64,000 nt of DNA, taken from JBBWZH01 sp035544115. Lineage in GTDB: Bacteria; Actinomycetota; Actinomycetes; Mycobacteriales; CADCTP01. Every line of letters starts with the position of its first letter. Position 1 is the first letter of the stretch. The stretch lies in assembly GCA_963714145.1 (NCBI GenBank), contig OY970235.1, positions 9,424,001 to 9,488,000 of the forward strand. The letters run 5' to 3'. A model generated the notes under the pieces. That model was not told where the DNA came from, searched no databases, and saw only the letters and a list, made by a program, of their open reading frames with translations. Below are positions 41,691-51,945 of the stretch, piece after piece. The position numbers were made by a program, and so were the translations under genes.

Positions 41691-44600
41691 TCAGCCCGTG
41701 TTGCGCAGGCCGGCGGCGATCCCGTTGATGGTGAGCAGCAGTGCGCGGCGCAGCGTCGGGCTGTCGTCGCCGGCCCGGTTGCGGGCCAGCAGCGCGACCT
41801 GCAGGTAGGAGATCGGGTCCAGGTAGTCGTCCCGGACGGCCAGGGTGCGGCGCAGCGACGGCTGCGCGTCCAGCAGATCGGCGCCGCCGGTGAGCCGCAG
41901 GATCTCGGTCACCGTGCGATCGTGCTCGGCCCGGATCGTGTCGAACACGTGCCGCAGTGGCGGCGGCACCAGCGATTCGACGTAGTGCGCGGCGATACCG
42001 AGGTCGGTCTTGGCCAACGTCATCTCCACGTTGGAGACGAACGTCCGGAAGAAGTGCCACTCGGCATGCATCTCGGCCAGCACGTCGGCGTGCCCGGCGG
42101 CCCGGGCGGCGGCCAGGCCGGTGCCGACGCCGAACCAGCCGGGCACGATCTGCCGGGACTGGGTCCAGCCGAACACCCACGGGATCGCCCGCAGCCCGGC
42201 CAGCCCGGCGCCGCTGTCCGGGCGGCGGGACGGCCGGGAGCCGATGTTCAGCGAGGCGAGTTGTTCGACCGGCGTGGACGCCAGGAAGTAGGCGGGCAGT
42301 TCAGGATCGTCCACAAGCGACCGGTAGCAGTCGTAGGCCGCCGCGGACATCAGCTCCATCGTGGCGTCCCATTTGGACAGTGTGGCCGCGGACTGGCGCG
42401 GCTCACGGTGCAGCACCGAGGCGTCCAGCACCGCGGCCAGGATGAGTTCGAGGTTCTCCCGGGCCAGCCCGGGCAGCGCGTACTTGTCCGAGATGACCTC
42501 GCCCTGCTCGGTCACCTTGATCTCGCCGTCCAGCGTGTTGTACGGCTGGGCCAGGATCGAGTCGTAGGACGGCCCGCCGCCGCGGCCGACGGTGCCGCCG
42601 CGGCCGTGGAACAGCCGCAGCCGCACGCCGTGCCGGGCGGCCACGTCGCGCAGCAGTCGCTGTGCCTTGTGGATCTCCCACTGCGAGGTGGTGATGCCGG
42701 ACTCCTTGTTCGAGTCGGAGTAGCCGAGCATCACCTCCTGCACGTCGCCGCGCAGCCGGACGATCTCCCGGTAGCTCGGGTCGTCCAGCAGTTCGGCCAC
42801 CAGCCGGTCGGCCGAGCGCAGTTCGTCCACCGTCTCCAGCAGCGGGACGAACCCGATCCGGGCGACTCCACTGTGGACGTCCACCAGCCCGGCCTCGCGG
42901 GCCAGCAGCACCGCGGCCAGCACGTCGTCGGCGCCGCGGGTCATCGACACGATGTACGACTCGACCACGTCCGGGCCGAACCGGTCGAGTGCGTCCCGGA
43001 TCGTGCTGAACACGGCGAACGTGCGCTGCCCGGCGTCGTCCAGCGGCGGCGGGTGCGGGGCCAGCGGCCGGCGGCCGGCCAGTTCCCGGGACAGCAGCCA
43101 GTACCGGTCGGCCCGCGGCAGTTCGGCGTACCGGGGCGCGCCGCCGGCGCCGAGCCGGTCGACCAGTTGGCCGACGGCGCCGTGGTGCGCGTCGGCGTGC
43201 TCGCGGACGTCCAAAGTGGCCAGTCGCAGGCCGAACGCGACGACCGTGCGCTGCACCCGGGCCAGCGCCCCGTCGGCGATCAGCTCACCGCGGTGCGCCC
43301 GCAGCGAGTCGGCCACCACCTGCAGGTCGGCCAGCAGGCCGGCGCTGCCGAGGTAGTCGCGGCCGGGTTGGTGCGGGGTGCCGTTGGCCAGCCGGGCCCG
43401 GGTGCCGGTCAGCCGGGCCCGGATGCAGGTCATCTTCAGCCGGTACGGCTCCTCGGCGTTGAGCCGGAGCAGTCGCGGGTCGAGATCCGGCAGTACCGCC
43501 AGGTCGGCGTCCAGGCTGGCCTGCAGTTCGGCCGAGATGCCGGCGATCTGGGCGGATGAGGACAGTTCCCCGATCAGCCGGTCCACCGCCGCGATGGTGG
43601 CCCGGATCGCGTGCTCGTGCTGCAGGGTCAGCACCTGCCGGGTCACCGCGGCGGTCACGTTCGGGTTGCCGTCCCGGTCGCCGCCGATCCAACTGCCGAA
43701 CGAGAGCGGTCGCGCCGGCAGCGGCAGGGTGGCGCCGTGCTCGACCAACTCGTCGGCGAGGTCCGCGAGCAGTTCGGGGACGGTCGTGGTGATCAGCTGG
43801 TCCAGGTAGTACGTGGCGTTCCGGGCCTCGTCCAGCGGCTCCGGGCGGTCCAGTCGCAGTTCGTTCGTCTGCCAGATGAGGTCGATCACCTCGGCCAGTT
43901 GGCGGTCCTGCCGGCGCCGCTGCGGCCCGCCACCTGCCGCGGCCGGATCGGACGCCAGCAGCAGATCGGCGACGCTGCCGAGCTTGTCCAAAATGGACCG
44001 GCGGCTGGCCTCGGTCGGGTGCGCGGTGAACACCGGGCGGACGGCCAGTTCGGCCACCGCCGCGGTCAGCCCGGCCGGTCCGACCTCGGCGGCCACCGCG
44101 GCCACCGCGGCGGCCAGCCAGCCCGCCTCGGCCGGCCGGGCCCGCAGCAGCCGGACCCGGTGCACCTGCTCGGCCACGTTCGCCAGGTGGAAGTACGCGG
44201 AGAAGGCGCGGACCAGGTGGATCGCGGTCGGCAGTGGGGCGTCCGCGAGCAGTCGGCGCAGGTCGGCCAGTGCCGCCGCCGCGTCGTCGACCCGCTCGGC
44301 CCGGGTCGCCGACCCGGCCCGGGTCGGCAGCCCGGCCCGGTCGGGCCCGGCGTCGGCCACGGCCACGCCCACCGGCGAGCCGGCCACCGCCGGGTCCGCC
44401 CCAGTCGACCCGGCCCCAGTCGACCCGGCCCCAGCCGAGCCGGCCCCAGTCGACCCGGCGGCAGCCGAGCCGGCCACGGCGCCGGTACCTTCGATCGGGC
44501 TGGCGGCCCCGGCCGGGCCGGCGACATCGGTCGGCCGGTCCGGCGCGGATTGCGGTGGCGACCACCGACCGCGACCGGTATCGGCGGACTTCGACTGCCG

Positions 44601-44843
44601 GGTCAGCGCCCGGATGCGTTCGACCAGATCGAGCAGGTCCTGGCCCTGCTGCCGGACCAGCGACTCGCCAAGCAGGGTGCCGACCCGGCGTACATCGGCT
44701 CGCAGCGGCGCATCGGCCGTCCCGTCGGTGTCCACCTGGAAATCCTCCCGAAGCTGCTGCTGGGACGCGAACGCCCAGGTGAGGGGGCTGTCGACGGAAG
44801 TCGGCGGACCGGCCGGAGGATCCACCGGAAGATTGGTCGTCAC
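41691..44843 (-). CDS. ppc: Phosphoenolpyruvate carboxylase with Gly/Ala insertion
   Basis: Fixes bicarbonate onto phosphoenolpyruvate to give oxaloacetate, refilling the citric acid cycle. At 1050 residues it is longer than the usual 880-960. Catalytic motifs are intact: VFTAHPTEASRRS (about residue 270), WIGGDRDGNPNVT, MLGYSDSNKESG, and the glycine loop FHGRGGTVGRGGGP, with the C-terminal RNTG. The excess length is a Gly/Ala/Ser/Thr-rich insertion at about residues 92-185, coded by an 18-bp tandem repeat (44399-44480). The GTG start at 44843 has GAGAGGA upstream. Confidence 0.96.
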   Translation of the reverse strand: MTTNLPVDPPAGPPTSVDSPLTWAFASQQQLREDFQVDTDGTADAPLRADVRRVGTLLGESLVRQQGQDLLDLVERIRALTRQSKSADTGRGRWSPPQSAPDRPTDVAGPAGAASPIEGTGAVAGSAAAGSTGAGSAGAGSTGAGSTGADPAVAGSPVGVAVADAGPDRAGLPTRAGSATRAERVDDAAAALADLRRLLADAPLPTAIHLVRAFSAYFHLANVAEQVHRVRLLRARPAEAGWLAAAVAAVAAEVGPAGLTAAVAELAVRPVFTAHPTEASRRSILDKLGSVADLLLASDPAAAGGGPQRRRQDRQLAEVIDLIWQTNELRLDRPEPLDEARNATYYLDQLITTTVPELLADLADELVEHGATLPLPARPLSFGSWIGGDRDGNPNVTAAVTRQVLTLQHEHAIRATIAAVDRLIGELSSSAQIAGISAELQASLDADLAVLPDLDPRLLRLNAEEPYRLKMTCIRARLTGTRARLANGTPHQPGRDYLGSAGLLADLQVVADSLRAHRGELIADGALARVQRTVVAFGLRLATLDVREHADAHHGAVGQLVDRLGAGGAPRYAELPRADRYWLLSRELAGRRPLAPHPPPLDDAGQRTFAVFSTIRDALDRFGPDVVESYIVSMTRGADDVLAAVLLAREAGLVDVHSGVARIGFVPLLETVDELRSADRLVAELLDDPSYREIVRLRGDVQEVMLGYSDSNKESGITTSQWEIHKAQRLLRDVAARHGVRLRLFHGRGGTVGRGGGPSYDSILAQPYNTLDGEIKVTEQGEVISDKYALPGLARENLELILAAVLDASVLHREPRQSAATLSKWDATMELMSAAAYDCYRSLVDDPELPAYFLASTPVEQLASLNIGSRPSRRPDSGAGLAGLRAIPWVFGWTQSRQIVPGWFGVGTGLAAARAAGHADVLAEMHAEWHFFRTFVSNVEMTLAKTDLGIAAHYVESLVPPPLRHVFDTIRAEHDRTVTEILRLTGGADLLDAQPSLRRTLAVRDDYLDPISYLQVALLARNRAGDDSPTLRRALLLTINGIAAGLRNTG

Positions 44844-45180
44844 CTGTCGTGTCCTCTCATACTCCCTTAGTTACGAAAGATCACCCGGATGGTGGGGTGT
44901 GCACGCAGTAGTTGCGAGCGAGGTTTGCCCTAATTCGTTATACACAGAGAGTAGTCAATTCGTTGCCTTGCCCTGTGGTGCATGCCTCAAAACGAAGATC
45001 TTTGGCCGATCTCTTAACCGTGCGTGATGACACCCGCTATCGTCGGTCTCGCTCTTGGGGGGCTGTTCGACGTTTGGTACCGGGGGGTACCGGGCGCATC
45101 GGGCAGGGCCAGGGGTTATCGCACAGAGAGGACGTTCGCGGGGACGGTGCGCGCAAGCGTGCCGATGGGGGGAAATTCAC
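44844..45180. other. Divergent A+T-richer regulatory region between ppc and the glycan cluster
   Basis: This 337-base gap is clearly less G+C-rich than its surroundings and should hold promoters for both sides. Features seen: a direct repeat AATTCGTT at 44932-44939 and 44957-44964 (25 bp apart) with TTATACA between; GATC-N7-GATC near 45010; and GGTACC-GGGG-GGTACC at 45076-45091. No clean -35/-10 pair can be fixed for either direction. I looked for a cyclic-dinucleotide riboswitch and cannot support one. Confidence 0.45.
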
Positions 45181-46629
45181 ATGCGTGTTGACGAGCAGGT
45201 CAGGGATGGCCTTCTCGGAGCGAGTGTCGTCGTGGGCAGCCGTCGCTGGATGCGCCGATACGTCGCCAGTCTCATCGCCATCGACGCTTTCGTGGCCGTT
45301 CTCGCCGCGATCACGGCCTACCTGGTGCGCTTCACCGATCATGCCGGGAGCTACCTCGCCTTCAGCCTGGCGTTCCCGGTGCTGTGGGTGGGTGCGGTCG
45401 GGCTGGCGCGAGCCTACGAGACGCCGGTACTCGGCCTCGGCTCGGAAGAGTTCCAGCGGGTCGGCCGGGCGTTCGTCGGGCTGACCGCGGCCGTCGGCTT
45501 CTTCTCGTACGCCACCAAGGCGGAGGTCGCCCGCGGCTACGTGGTGCTGGCGCTGCCGATGGTGGTCACGCTCTGCCTGCTCGGGCGGTACGCCGCCCGC
45601 AAGCGGCTGCACGCGTTGCGCCGCCGCGGCCAGTGCATGCACGACGTGATCGCGGTCGGCGGCGAGCACTCGGTGGTCGACCTGGTCACCCAGCTGCGGC
45701 AGGAGCGGTACAGCGGGATGCGGGTGGTCGGCGCGTGCCTGGCCGCCGGCCACGGCTACCAGCTCGAGCTGCTCGGCATCCCGCTGCTCGGCAACCTGGA
45801 CGGCGTCGCGGACGCGGTCAAGCTGGTCGGCGCCGACACCGTCGCCGTCACCTCCTGTGCCGATATCGACCCGGCCCGGCTGCGCCGGTTGGCCTGGGAG
45901 CTGGAGGGCAGCGACACCGACCTGGTCGTCGCGCCCGGCCTGATGGAGGTGGCCGGGCCCCGGCTGCACATCCGGCCGTTCACCGGGCTGCCGCTGCTGC
46001 ACGTCGAGGAGCCGGAGTTCTCCGGCGCCCGGCGCGTGGTGAAGGGTGCCGTCGACAAGACCATCGCCGCGTTCGCGCTGGCGCTGTTCGCGCCGCTGCT
46101 GTTCGCCATCGGCATGGCCATCCGGCTGACCAGCCCCGGCCCGGCCATCTTCCGGCAGACCCGGATCGGCAAGGACGGCCGCGAGTTCACCATGTTCAAG
46201 TTCCGCACCATGGTGAACGACGCCGAGGCCCGCCGCGCCGAGCTGGTCGGCCAGAACGAGCGGGCCGAGGGCCTGCTCTTCAAGATCAAGCAGGACCCAC
46301 GGGTGACCCCGGTCGGCCGGATCCTCCGCAAGCTGTCCCTGGACGAGCTGCCGCAGCTGATGAACGTGCTCGGCGGCAGCATGTCCCTGGTAGGTCCCCG
46401 CCCGCCACTGCCTGAAGAGGTCGCCCTCTACGAGGACGACGTGCGTCGCCGACTGCTGGTCAAGCCAGGCCTCACCGGCCTCTGGCAGATCAGCGGCCGC
46501 AGCGACCTCACCTGGGATGAGTCGGTGCGACTCGACCTCCGCTACGTCGAGAACTGGTCCCTGACCCTCGACCTCATGATCTTGTGGAAGACGGCCTTCG
46601 CGGTCGTCCGTAGTGCCGGCGCCTACTAA
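45181..46629 (+). CDS. Polyprenyl-phosphate sugar-1-phosphate transferase (initiating, WbaP/ExoY class)
   Basis: Starts a glycan chain by moving a sugar-1-phosphate from a nucleotide sugar to the lipid carrier; 482 residues. ATG 45181 has a GGGGGGA site nine bases upstream. The N-terminal half has four membrane segments (from YVASLIAIDAFVAVLAAITAYLV) and a CoA-binding-like fold (HDVIAVGGEHSVVDLV). After a fifth segment near residue 295 comes the catalytic domain: FRQTRIGKDG, MFKFRTMVNDAE, LDELPQL and LVGPRPP, then KPGLTGLWQISGRSDL. It heads the glycan cluster that follows. Confidence 0.93.
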   Translation: MRVDEQVRDGLLGASVVVGSRRWMRRYVASLIAIDAFVAVLAAITAYLVRFTDHAGSYLAFSLAFPVLWVGAVGLARAYETPVLGLGSEEFQRVGRAFVGLTAAVGFFSYATKAEVARGYVVLALPMVVTLCLLGRYAARKRLHALRRRGQCMHDVIAVGGEHSVVDLVTQLRQERYSGMRVVGACLAAGHGYQLELLGIPLLGNLDGVADAVKLVGADTVAVTSCADIDPARLRRLAWELEGSDTDLVVAPGLMEVAGPRLHIRPFTGLPLLHVEEPEFSGARRVVKGAVDKTIAAFALALFAPLLFAIGMAIRLTSPGPAIFRQTRIGKDGREFTMFKFRTMVNDAEARRAELVGQNERAEGLLFKIKQDPRVTPVGRILRKLSLDELPQLMNVLGGSMSLVGPRPPLPEEVALYEDDVRRRLLVKPGLTGLWQISGRSDLTWDESVRLDLRYVENWSLTLDLMILWKTAFAVVRSAGAY

Positions 46630-46771
46630 CCCTTGGCCCACCCGCGCGCTGGACTCCAGGCGTGCTTTCGAGAGGATTGGCCCCACAATGGCCGCCCTGA
46701 ACTCGCGGTTCCAATCTGCCCTGCCCATCCGACCTACTCGGCGCGAGCGCTCCGCGGGGGAGCGCTCGAGA

Positions 46772-49700
46772 ATGCCCCGACGACCGCTGGTGATCCTGTC
46801 CACCCTGCTGATGGCCGTCGGGCTGACCAGCGTCATCGCCTCATCGTCGGCCGGCGCGGCAGCGTGTGCCGCCGGCAGCAACCCGATCGTCTGTGAGAAC
46901 TCCCAGCCCGGCGACACCGGTTGGGATGTCGGCGGCGGCGGTGACCCGAGCATCGAGGGTTTCGCTACCGCGATGAGCGTGAACGCCGGTCAGACGGTGT
47001 CGTTCAAGATCCGGACGATGTCGCTGGTCAACGAAGAGCAGCAGGTGCTGCAGAACTACTCGATCGACATCTACCGGCTGGGTTGGTACGGCGGCCTCGG
47101 CGGTCGCAAGATGACGCCGAGCCCGACGCCGACCCTGCGGATGCAGCCGTCGTGCGTCACCGACGCGAACACCGGCCTGGTCGACTGCGGCACCTGGGGG
47201 GTCTCGGCCACTTGGACGGTGCCGTCGACCGCGGTCTCCGGCGTGTACGAGGCGCACATCCAGCGCACCGACGCCGACCGGGACAACCAGATCATCTTCG
47301 TGGTGCGCAACGACACCAGCCACTCGTCGATGCTGTACCAGACCTCGGACACCACCTGGCAGGCGTACAACGACTGGGGCGGTAACAGCCTCTACACCGG
47401 CTCGCCGGCCAACCGCGCCTACATGGTCAGCTACAACCGCCCGTTCTCGACCCGCCGGAACACCCCGGACGGCCGGGACTTCCTGTTCGGGTCTGAATAC
47501 CCGATGATCCGCTTCCTGGAGCGGAACGGTTACGACGTCAGCTACATATCCGGCATCGATACCGATAGGTCGGGTTCGCTGCTGCTGAACCACAACACGT
47601 TCCTGTCCGTCGGCCACGACGAGTACTGGTCCGGCCAGCAGCGAGCGAACGTCGAGGCGGCCCGGAACGCGGGCGTCAACCTCGCCTTCTTCAGCGGCAA
47701 CGAGGTGTTCTGGAAGACCCGCTGGCAGAACAGCATCGACGGCAGCAACACGGCGTACCGGACCCTGGTCTCGTACAAGGAGACGCACGCCAACACGCCG
47801 ATCGATCCGCTCGACACCGGCAACGCCGGGTCGGTGTGGACCGGCACCTGGCGCGATCCACGGTTCAGCCCGCCCGCTGACGGCGGCAAGCCGGAGAACG
47901 CGCTGACCGGCACGATCTGGACCGTCAACTGCTGCTCGTACCCGATCCAGGTACCGGCCGCCGACGGCAAGATGCGGCTGTGGCGGGGCACCGACGTGGC
48001 CACCAAGGCCAACCTCGGGCAGACCTCCACGCTGGCCGACGAGACGCTGGGCTACGAGTGGGACGAGGATCTGGACAACGGGTCCCGGCCGGCCGGGCAG
48101 ATCCGGCTGTCCACCACCACCCAGAACGTGGACGCGAAGCTGGTCGACTTCGGCTCGAACGTCGCGCCGGGCACCGCCACCCACAGCCTGACGATGTACC
48201 GGGCCCCCAGCGGGGCACTGGTGTTCGGCGCCGGCACCGTGCAGTGGTCCTGGGGCCTGGACGACTACCACGACGGTGACGAGGTCGCCGTCAACAAGAG
48301 CATGCAGCAGGCCACGGTCAACCTGTTCGCCGACATGGGCGCGCAGCCGGGCACGCTGATGGCCGGGCTGTCCGCCGCGGCCGCGTCGACCGACACCACC
48401 CCGCCGCAGACCACCATCACCGCACCGGCCGCGGGCGCCCAGCTGCGCAGCGGCAGCGCGATCACGGTCACCGGCACCGCCAGCGATGTCGGCGGCCAGG
48501 TCGGCGGCATCGAGGTCTCGCTGGACGGCGGCACCAGCTGGCACCCGGCCACCGGGCGGGCGAGCTGGAGCTACACCGGCAGCGTGCCCTCGGCCGGCGC
48601 GTTCACCATCATGGCCCGGGCCACCGACGACAGCCTGCGCACCGACCCGACGCCGGCATCGGTGTCCGTGGTCGGCAAGTGCCCGTGCTCGCTGTTCGCC
48701 GACAACGCGGTGCCGTCATCCACCACGGCCAACGACCCGCGGGCGATCAACCTGGGCGTGCGGTTCACCGCCGACCAGTCCGGCTTCCTGACCGGGGTGC
48801 GGTTCTACAAGGGCGCCGGCAACACCGGCACGCACGTCGGTGCACTGTGGACGAACACCGGCCAGCTGGTCGCGCAGACCACGTTCAGCGGTGAGACCGC
48901 GTCCGGTTGGCAGACCGCCTCGTTCACGCCGGCTCCGGCGGTGACGGCGGGAACCACGTACGTCGTCTCGTACTACGCGCCGAACGGCAACTTCGCCTCG
49001 GACGCCGGCTACTTCGCGCTCAACGGCACCGACCGGGCGCCGCTGCACGCGGCGGCCACCACGGCGAGCAACCCGAACGGCGTCTTCGAGTACGGCTCGT
49101 TCGGCTTCCCGACCGGCAGCTTCAACGGCGGCAACTACTGGGTCGACCCGGTCTACGACACGATCGCCCCGCCGGACACCATCCCGCCGCACGCCACCCC
49201 GGCGGCGCCGCTGAACGGCAGCTCCAGCGTGCCGCCGACCACCACGGTCAAGGTGGCGTTCGACGAGCAGGTGCAGCAGAGCACGGTCGCCATCAAGGTC
49301 ACCGACCCGTCCGGCGGCCAGGTGCCGGGCACGATCTCCTACGACTCCACCGCGCACACCGCGACGTTCACGCCGACCGCCGCGCTGGCCGCGGCCACCA
49401 CGTACACCGCCTCGGTGTCCGGGGTGCAGGACGTCGCCGGCAACACCATGACCGCACCGGTCACCTGGACGTTCAAGACGCAGCTGGCGGCGGCCACGCC
49501 GGGGGTCTGCCCGTGCGGCGTCTGGGACGACACCGCGGTGCCGGCGACGGTCACCGTGAACGACGGGCAGGCAGTCGAGCTCGGCATGAAGTTCAAGGCC
49601 GACGGCAGCGGCACGATCACCGGGGTGCGGTTCTACAAGGGCCCGCAGAACACCGGCACGCACATCGGCACGCTCTGGTCGCTGACCGGCACCAAGCTGG

Positions 49701-51934
49701 CCACCGTGACGTTCAGCGGTGAGTCCACCTCCGGCTGGCAGACCGCGACGTTCGCCACCCCGGTGGCGGTCACCGCCGGCACCGTCTACGTGGTCTCGTA
49801 CCACACCGACGCCGGCTTCTACTCGGCCACCTCCGGCGGTCTCTCGTCCGCTGTGGACAGTCCGCCGCTGCACGCACTGGCGGACGGGGTGAACGGCGGC
49901 AACGCGGTCTACAAGTACGGCGCGAACGCGTTCCCGACCAGCGGTGGCGGCGCCAACTACTGGGTGGACGTGGTCTACCTGCCGGCGCCGGACACCACCC
50001 CGCCGACCGTGCAGTCGACCGCGCCGATCAGCGGGGCGCACAGCGTTCCGGCCGGGGCGAAGGTCAAGGCCACGTTCAACGAGACGATGACCGCGAGCAG
50101 CATCCAGTTGACGCTGTCCAGCAGCGCCGGCAACGTGACCGGCACGGTGGCGTACGACGCGGCGAGCAGGACCGCGACGTTCACCCCGGGTGCGGCGCTG
50201 GCGGCGGCCACCACATACACGGCCAGGGTCACCGCAGCGAAGGACGCGGCTGGCAACTCGATGGCGGCGGTCTACACGTGGACGTTCACCACGTCCGGCG
50301 TGGCGGCCTGCCCGTGCACCATCTTCAGCGACGACGCCACCCCGGCGACGCCCTCGTCCAACGACGGCAACTCGGTCGAACTGGGCGTGCGGTTCAGCAC
50401 CGACACCACCGGCTGGATCAGCGGGGTGCGGTTCTACAAGGGCGCCGGGAACACCGGCACGCACACCGGCACGCTCTGGACGGCCACCGGTACCAAGCTG
50501 GCCACCGGCACGTTCACCGGTGAGACCGCGAGCGGTTGGCAGCAGTTGACCTTCGCCAACCCGGTCGCGGTGACCGCGGGCACCACCTACGTGGCCTCGT
50601 ACCACGCTCCGGTGGGCCACTACTCCGCCGACCAGGGCTACTTCGCCACCGCGGCGGAGATCAACCCGCCGCTGACCGCGCTGGCCACCGGTACCGGCGG
50701 CGGCAACGGGGTCTACTCCTACGGCGCCGCGGCGTTCCCGAGCGCGTCCTACCAGTCGACCAACTACTGGGTGGACGCGGTCTTCTCGCCGAACCAGCCG
50801 TCGGACGCGACGCCGCCGGCCGTGGTGAGCACCTCACCGGACAACGGGGTCACCTCCGTCCCGGCCACCGCGACCGCCTCGGTCACCTTCGACGAGGACG
50901 TGGTGGGTAGCTCGGTCAGCATCTCGCTGACCCCGGCCGGCGGCGCGGCGGTGGCCGGTACCACCGCGTACAACGCGGCGACCCGGACCGCCACCTTCAC
51001 CCCGACCACCGCGCTGGAGAGCTCGACCGTCTACACCGGACGGGTCTCCGGCGCCAAGGACAGCACCGGGAACACCATGCCGGCGGCGGTGACCTGGTCG
51101 TTCACCACCGCGGTCGGCGCCACCGGGTCCTGCCCGTGCACCCTGTTCGCCGACTCGGACACGCCGCAGACAGCCTCGGCCAGCGACACCAGCGCGCTCG
51201 AACTGGGCGTCCGGTTCTCGGTGGACACCGACGGCTTCATCTCCGGGGTCCGGTTCTACAAGGGTGGCGGCAACACTGGTGTCCACTTCGGACACTTGTG
51301 GAACAGCACCGGGACGCTGCTGGCGTCGGCCCGGTTCACCGGTGAGTCCACGGCGGGCTGGCAGACGGTCAGCTTCGCCCGGCCGGTGGCGGTGACGGCG
51401 GGCACGACGTACGTCGCGTCCTACTTCGCCCCGAACGGCGGCTACTCGGTGACCCGCGGCACGTTCGAGTTCAACGGGGTCGACAAGGCCCCGCTGCACG
51501 CACCGAAGTCGGTCGCGGGCGCGCCGAACGGCGTCTACATGTACGGCGCGTCCTCGTTCCCGAGCAACGGCAACGACACCAACTACTGGGTGGACGCGGT
51601 GTACGTGGCATCGGCCGGCGCGGCTGACAGCACCAGGCCCACCGTGGCCGCCACCACGCCAGCGGCCGCGGCCACCGGTGTGGCCGCGACGGTCGCCCCG
51701 GTCGCGGAGTTCTCCGAGCCGGTGGTACCAGGGTCGATCGCGTTCACGCTGACCGGCCCGGGCAGCACCAGCGTGGCCGGGACGATCAGCTACAACCCGA
51801 TCACGATGACCGCCACGTTCACGCCGACCGCGGCGCTGGCCGCCGCGACGCAGTACACGGCCACGGTGACCGCGACCGATCCGGCCGGCAACACGATGGC
51901 GGCGGCGAAGGTGTGGTCCTTCACGACCGGGTGA
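46772..51934 (+). CDS. Giant secreted protein: dimethylformamidase-like domain plus four DUF4082/Ig modules
   Basis: About 1,720 residues. A signal peptide (RRPLVILSTLLMAVGLTSVIASS) opens it. ATG 46772 follows GGGGGAG by nine bases; ATG 46688 in the same frame would add 28 codons of poorer codon bias. Residues about 40-520 match the N,N-dimethylformamidase beta-subunit-like family (TSDTTWQAYNDWGGNSLY, LSVGHDEYWSG, AFFSGNEVFWKTRW). An Ig-like domain follows, then four repeats of a DUF4082 module (starting CPCSLF, CPCGVW, CPCTIF, CPCTLF at about residues 636, 913, 1180, 1453, each with GVRFYKG and NYWVD) and a Big_5-type Ig domain. No anchor is visible. The DUF4082 modules may bind glycan, the enzyme-like head its unknown substrate. 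Confidence 0.88.
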   Translation: MPRRPLVILSTLLMAVGLTSVIASSSAGAAACAAGSNPIVCENSQPGDTGWDVGGGGDPSIEGFATAMSVNAGQTVSFKIRTMSLVNEEQQVLQNYSIDIYRLGWYGGLGGRKMTPSPTPTLRMQPSCVTDANTGLVDCGTWGVSATWTVPSTAVSGVYEAHIQRTDADRDNQIIFVVRNDTSHSSMLYQTSDTTWQAYNDWGGNSLYTGSPANRAYMVSYNRPFSTRRNTPDGRDFLFGSEYPMIRFLERNGYDVSYISGIDTDRSGSLLLNHNTFLSVGHDEYWSGQQRANVEAARNAGVNLAFFSGNEVFWKTRWQNSIDGSNTAYRTLVSYKETHANTPIDPLDTGNAGSVWTGTWRDPRFSPPADGGKPENALTGTIWTVNCCSYPIQVPAADGKMRLWRGTDVATKANLGQTSTLADETLGYEWDEDLDNGSRPAGQIRLSTTTQNVDAKLVDFGSNVAPGTATHSLTMYRAPSGALVFGAGTVQWSWGLDDYHDGDEVAVNKSMQQATVNLFADMGAQPGTLMAGLSAAAASTDTTPPQTTITAPAAGAQLRSGSAITVTGTASDVGGQVGGIEVSLDGGTSWHPATGRASWSYTGSVPSAGAFTIMARATDDSLRTDPTPASVSVVGKCPCSLFADNAVPSSTTANDPRAINLGVRFTADQSGFLTGVRFYKGAGNTGTHVGALWTNTGQLVAQTTFSGETASGWQTASFTPAPAVTAGTTYVVSYYAPNGNFASDAGYFALNGTDRAPLHAAATTASNPNGVFEYGSFGFPTGSFNGGNYWVDPVYDTIAPPDTIPPHATPAAPLNGSSSVPPTTTVKVAFDEQVQQSTVAIKVTDPSGGQVPGTISYDSTAHTATFTPTAALAAATTYTASVSGVQDVAGNTMTAPVTWTFKTQLAAATPGVCPCGVWDDTAVPATVTVNDGQAVELGMKFKADGSGTITGVRFYKGPQNTGTHIGTLWSLTGTKLATVTFSGESTSGWQTATFATPVAVTAGTVYVVSYHTDAGFYSATSGGLSSAVDSPPLHALADGVNGGNAVYKYGANAFPTSGGGANYWVDVVYLPAPDTTPPTVQSTAPISGAHSVPAGAKVKATFNETMTASSIQLTLSSSAGNVTGTVAYDAASRTATFTPGAALAAATTYTARVTAAKDAAGNSMAAVYTWTFTTSGVAACPCTIFSDDATPATPSSNDGNSVELGVRFSTDTTGWISGVRFYKGAGNTGTHTGTLWTATGTKLATGTFTGETASGWQQLTFANPVAVTAGTTYVASYHAPVGHYSADQGYFATAAEINPPLTALATGTGGGNGVYSYGAAAFPSASYQSTNYWVDAVFSPNQPSDATPPAVVSTSPDNGVTSVPATATASVTFDEDVVGSSVSISLTPAGGAAVAGTTAYNAATRTATFTPTTALESSTVYTGRVSGAKDSTGNTMPAAVTWSFTTAVGATGSCPCTLFADSDTPQTASASDTSALELGVRFSVDTDGFISGVRFYKGGGNTGVHFGHLWNSTGTLLASARFTGESTAGWQTVSFARPVAVTAGTTYVASYFAPNGGYSVTRGTFEFNGVDKAPLHAPKSVAGAPNGVYMYGASSFPSNGNDTNYWVDAVYVASAGAADSTRPTVAATTPAAAATGVAATVAPVAEFSEPVVPGSIAFTLTGPGSTSVAGTISYNPITMTATFTPTAALAAATQYTATVTATDPAGNTMAAAKVWSFTTG

Positions 51935-51945
51935 CGTAAACCATC

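Noticed and set aside
41922..43559. 545-codon plus-strand frame inside ppc
   Set aside because: It is a shadow of PEP carboxylase; its translation is Arg/Gln/Val-rich with no recognisable domain, and ppc motifs are complete on the other strand.
44844..45180. Cyclic-di-GMP riboswitch before the initiating sugar transferase
   Set aside because: Some G-rich and A-rich pieces look suggestive but the conserved core and stems could not be assembled.
48677..51600. Repeats in the giant secreted gene as a mobile element or CRISPR array
   Set aside because: They are protein-level DUF4082/Ig module repeats with diverged DNA, in one open frame.
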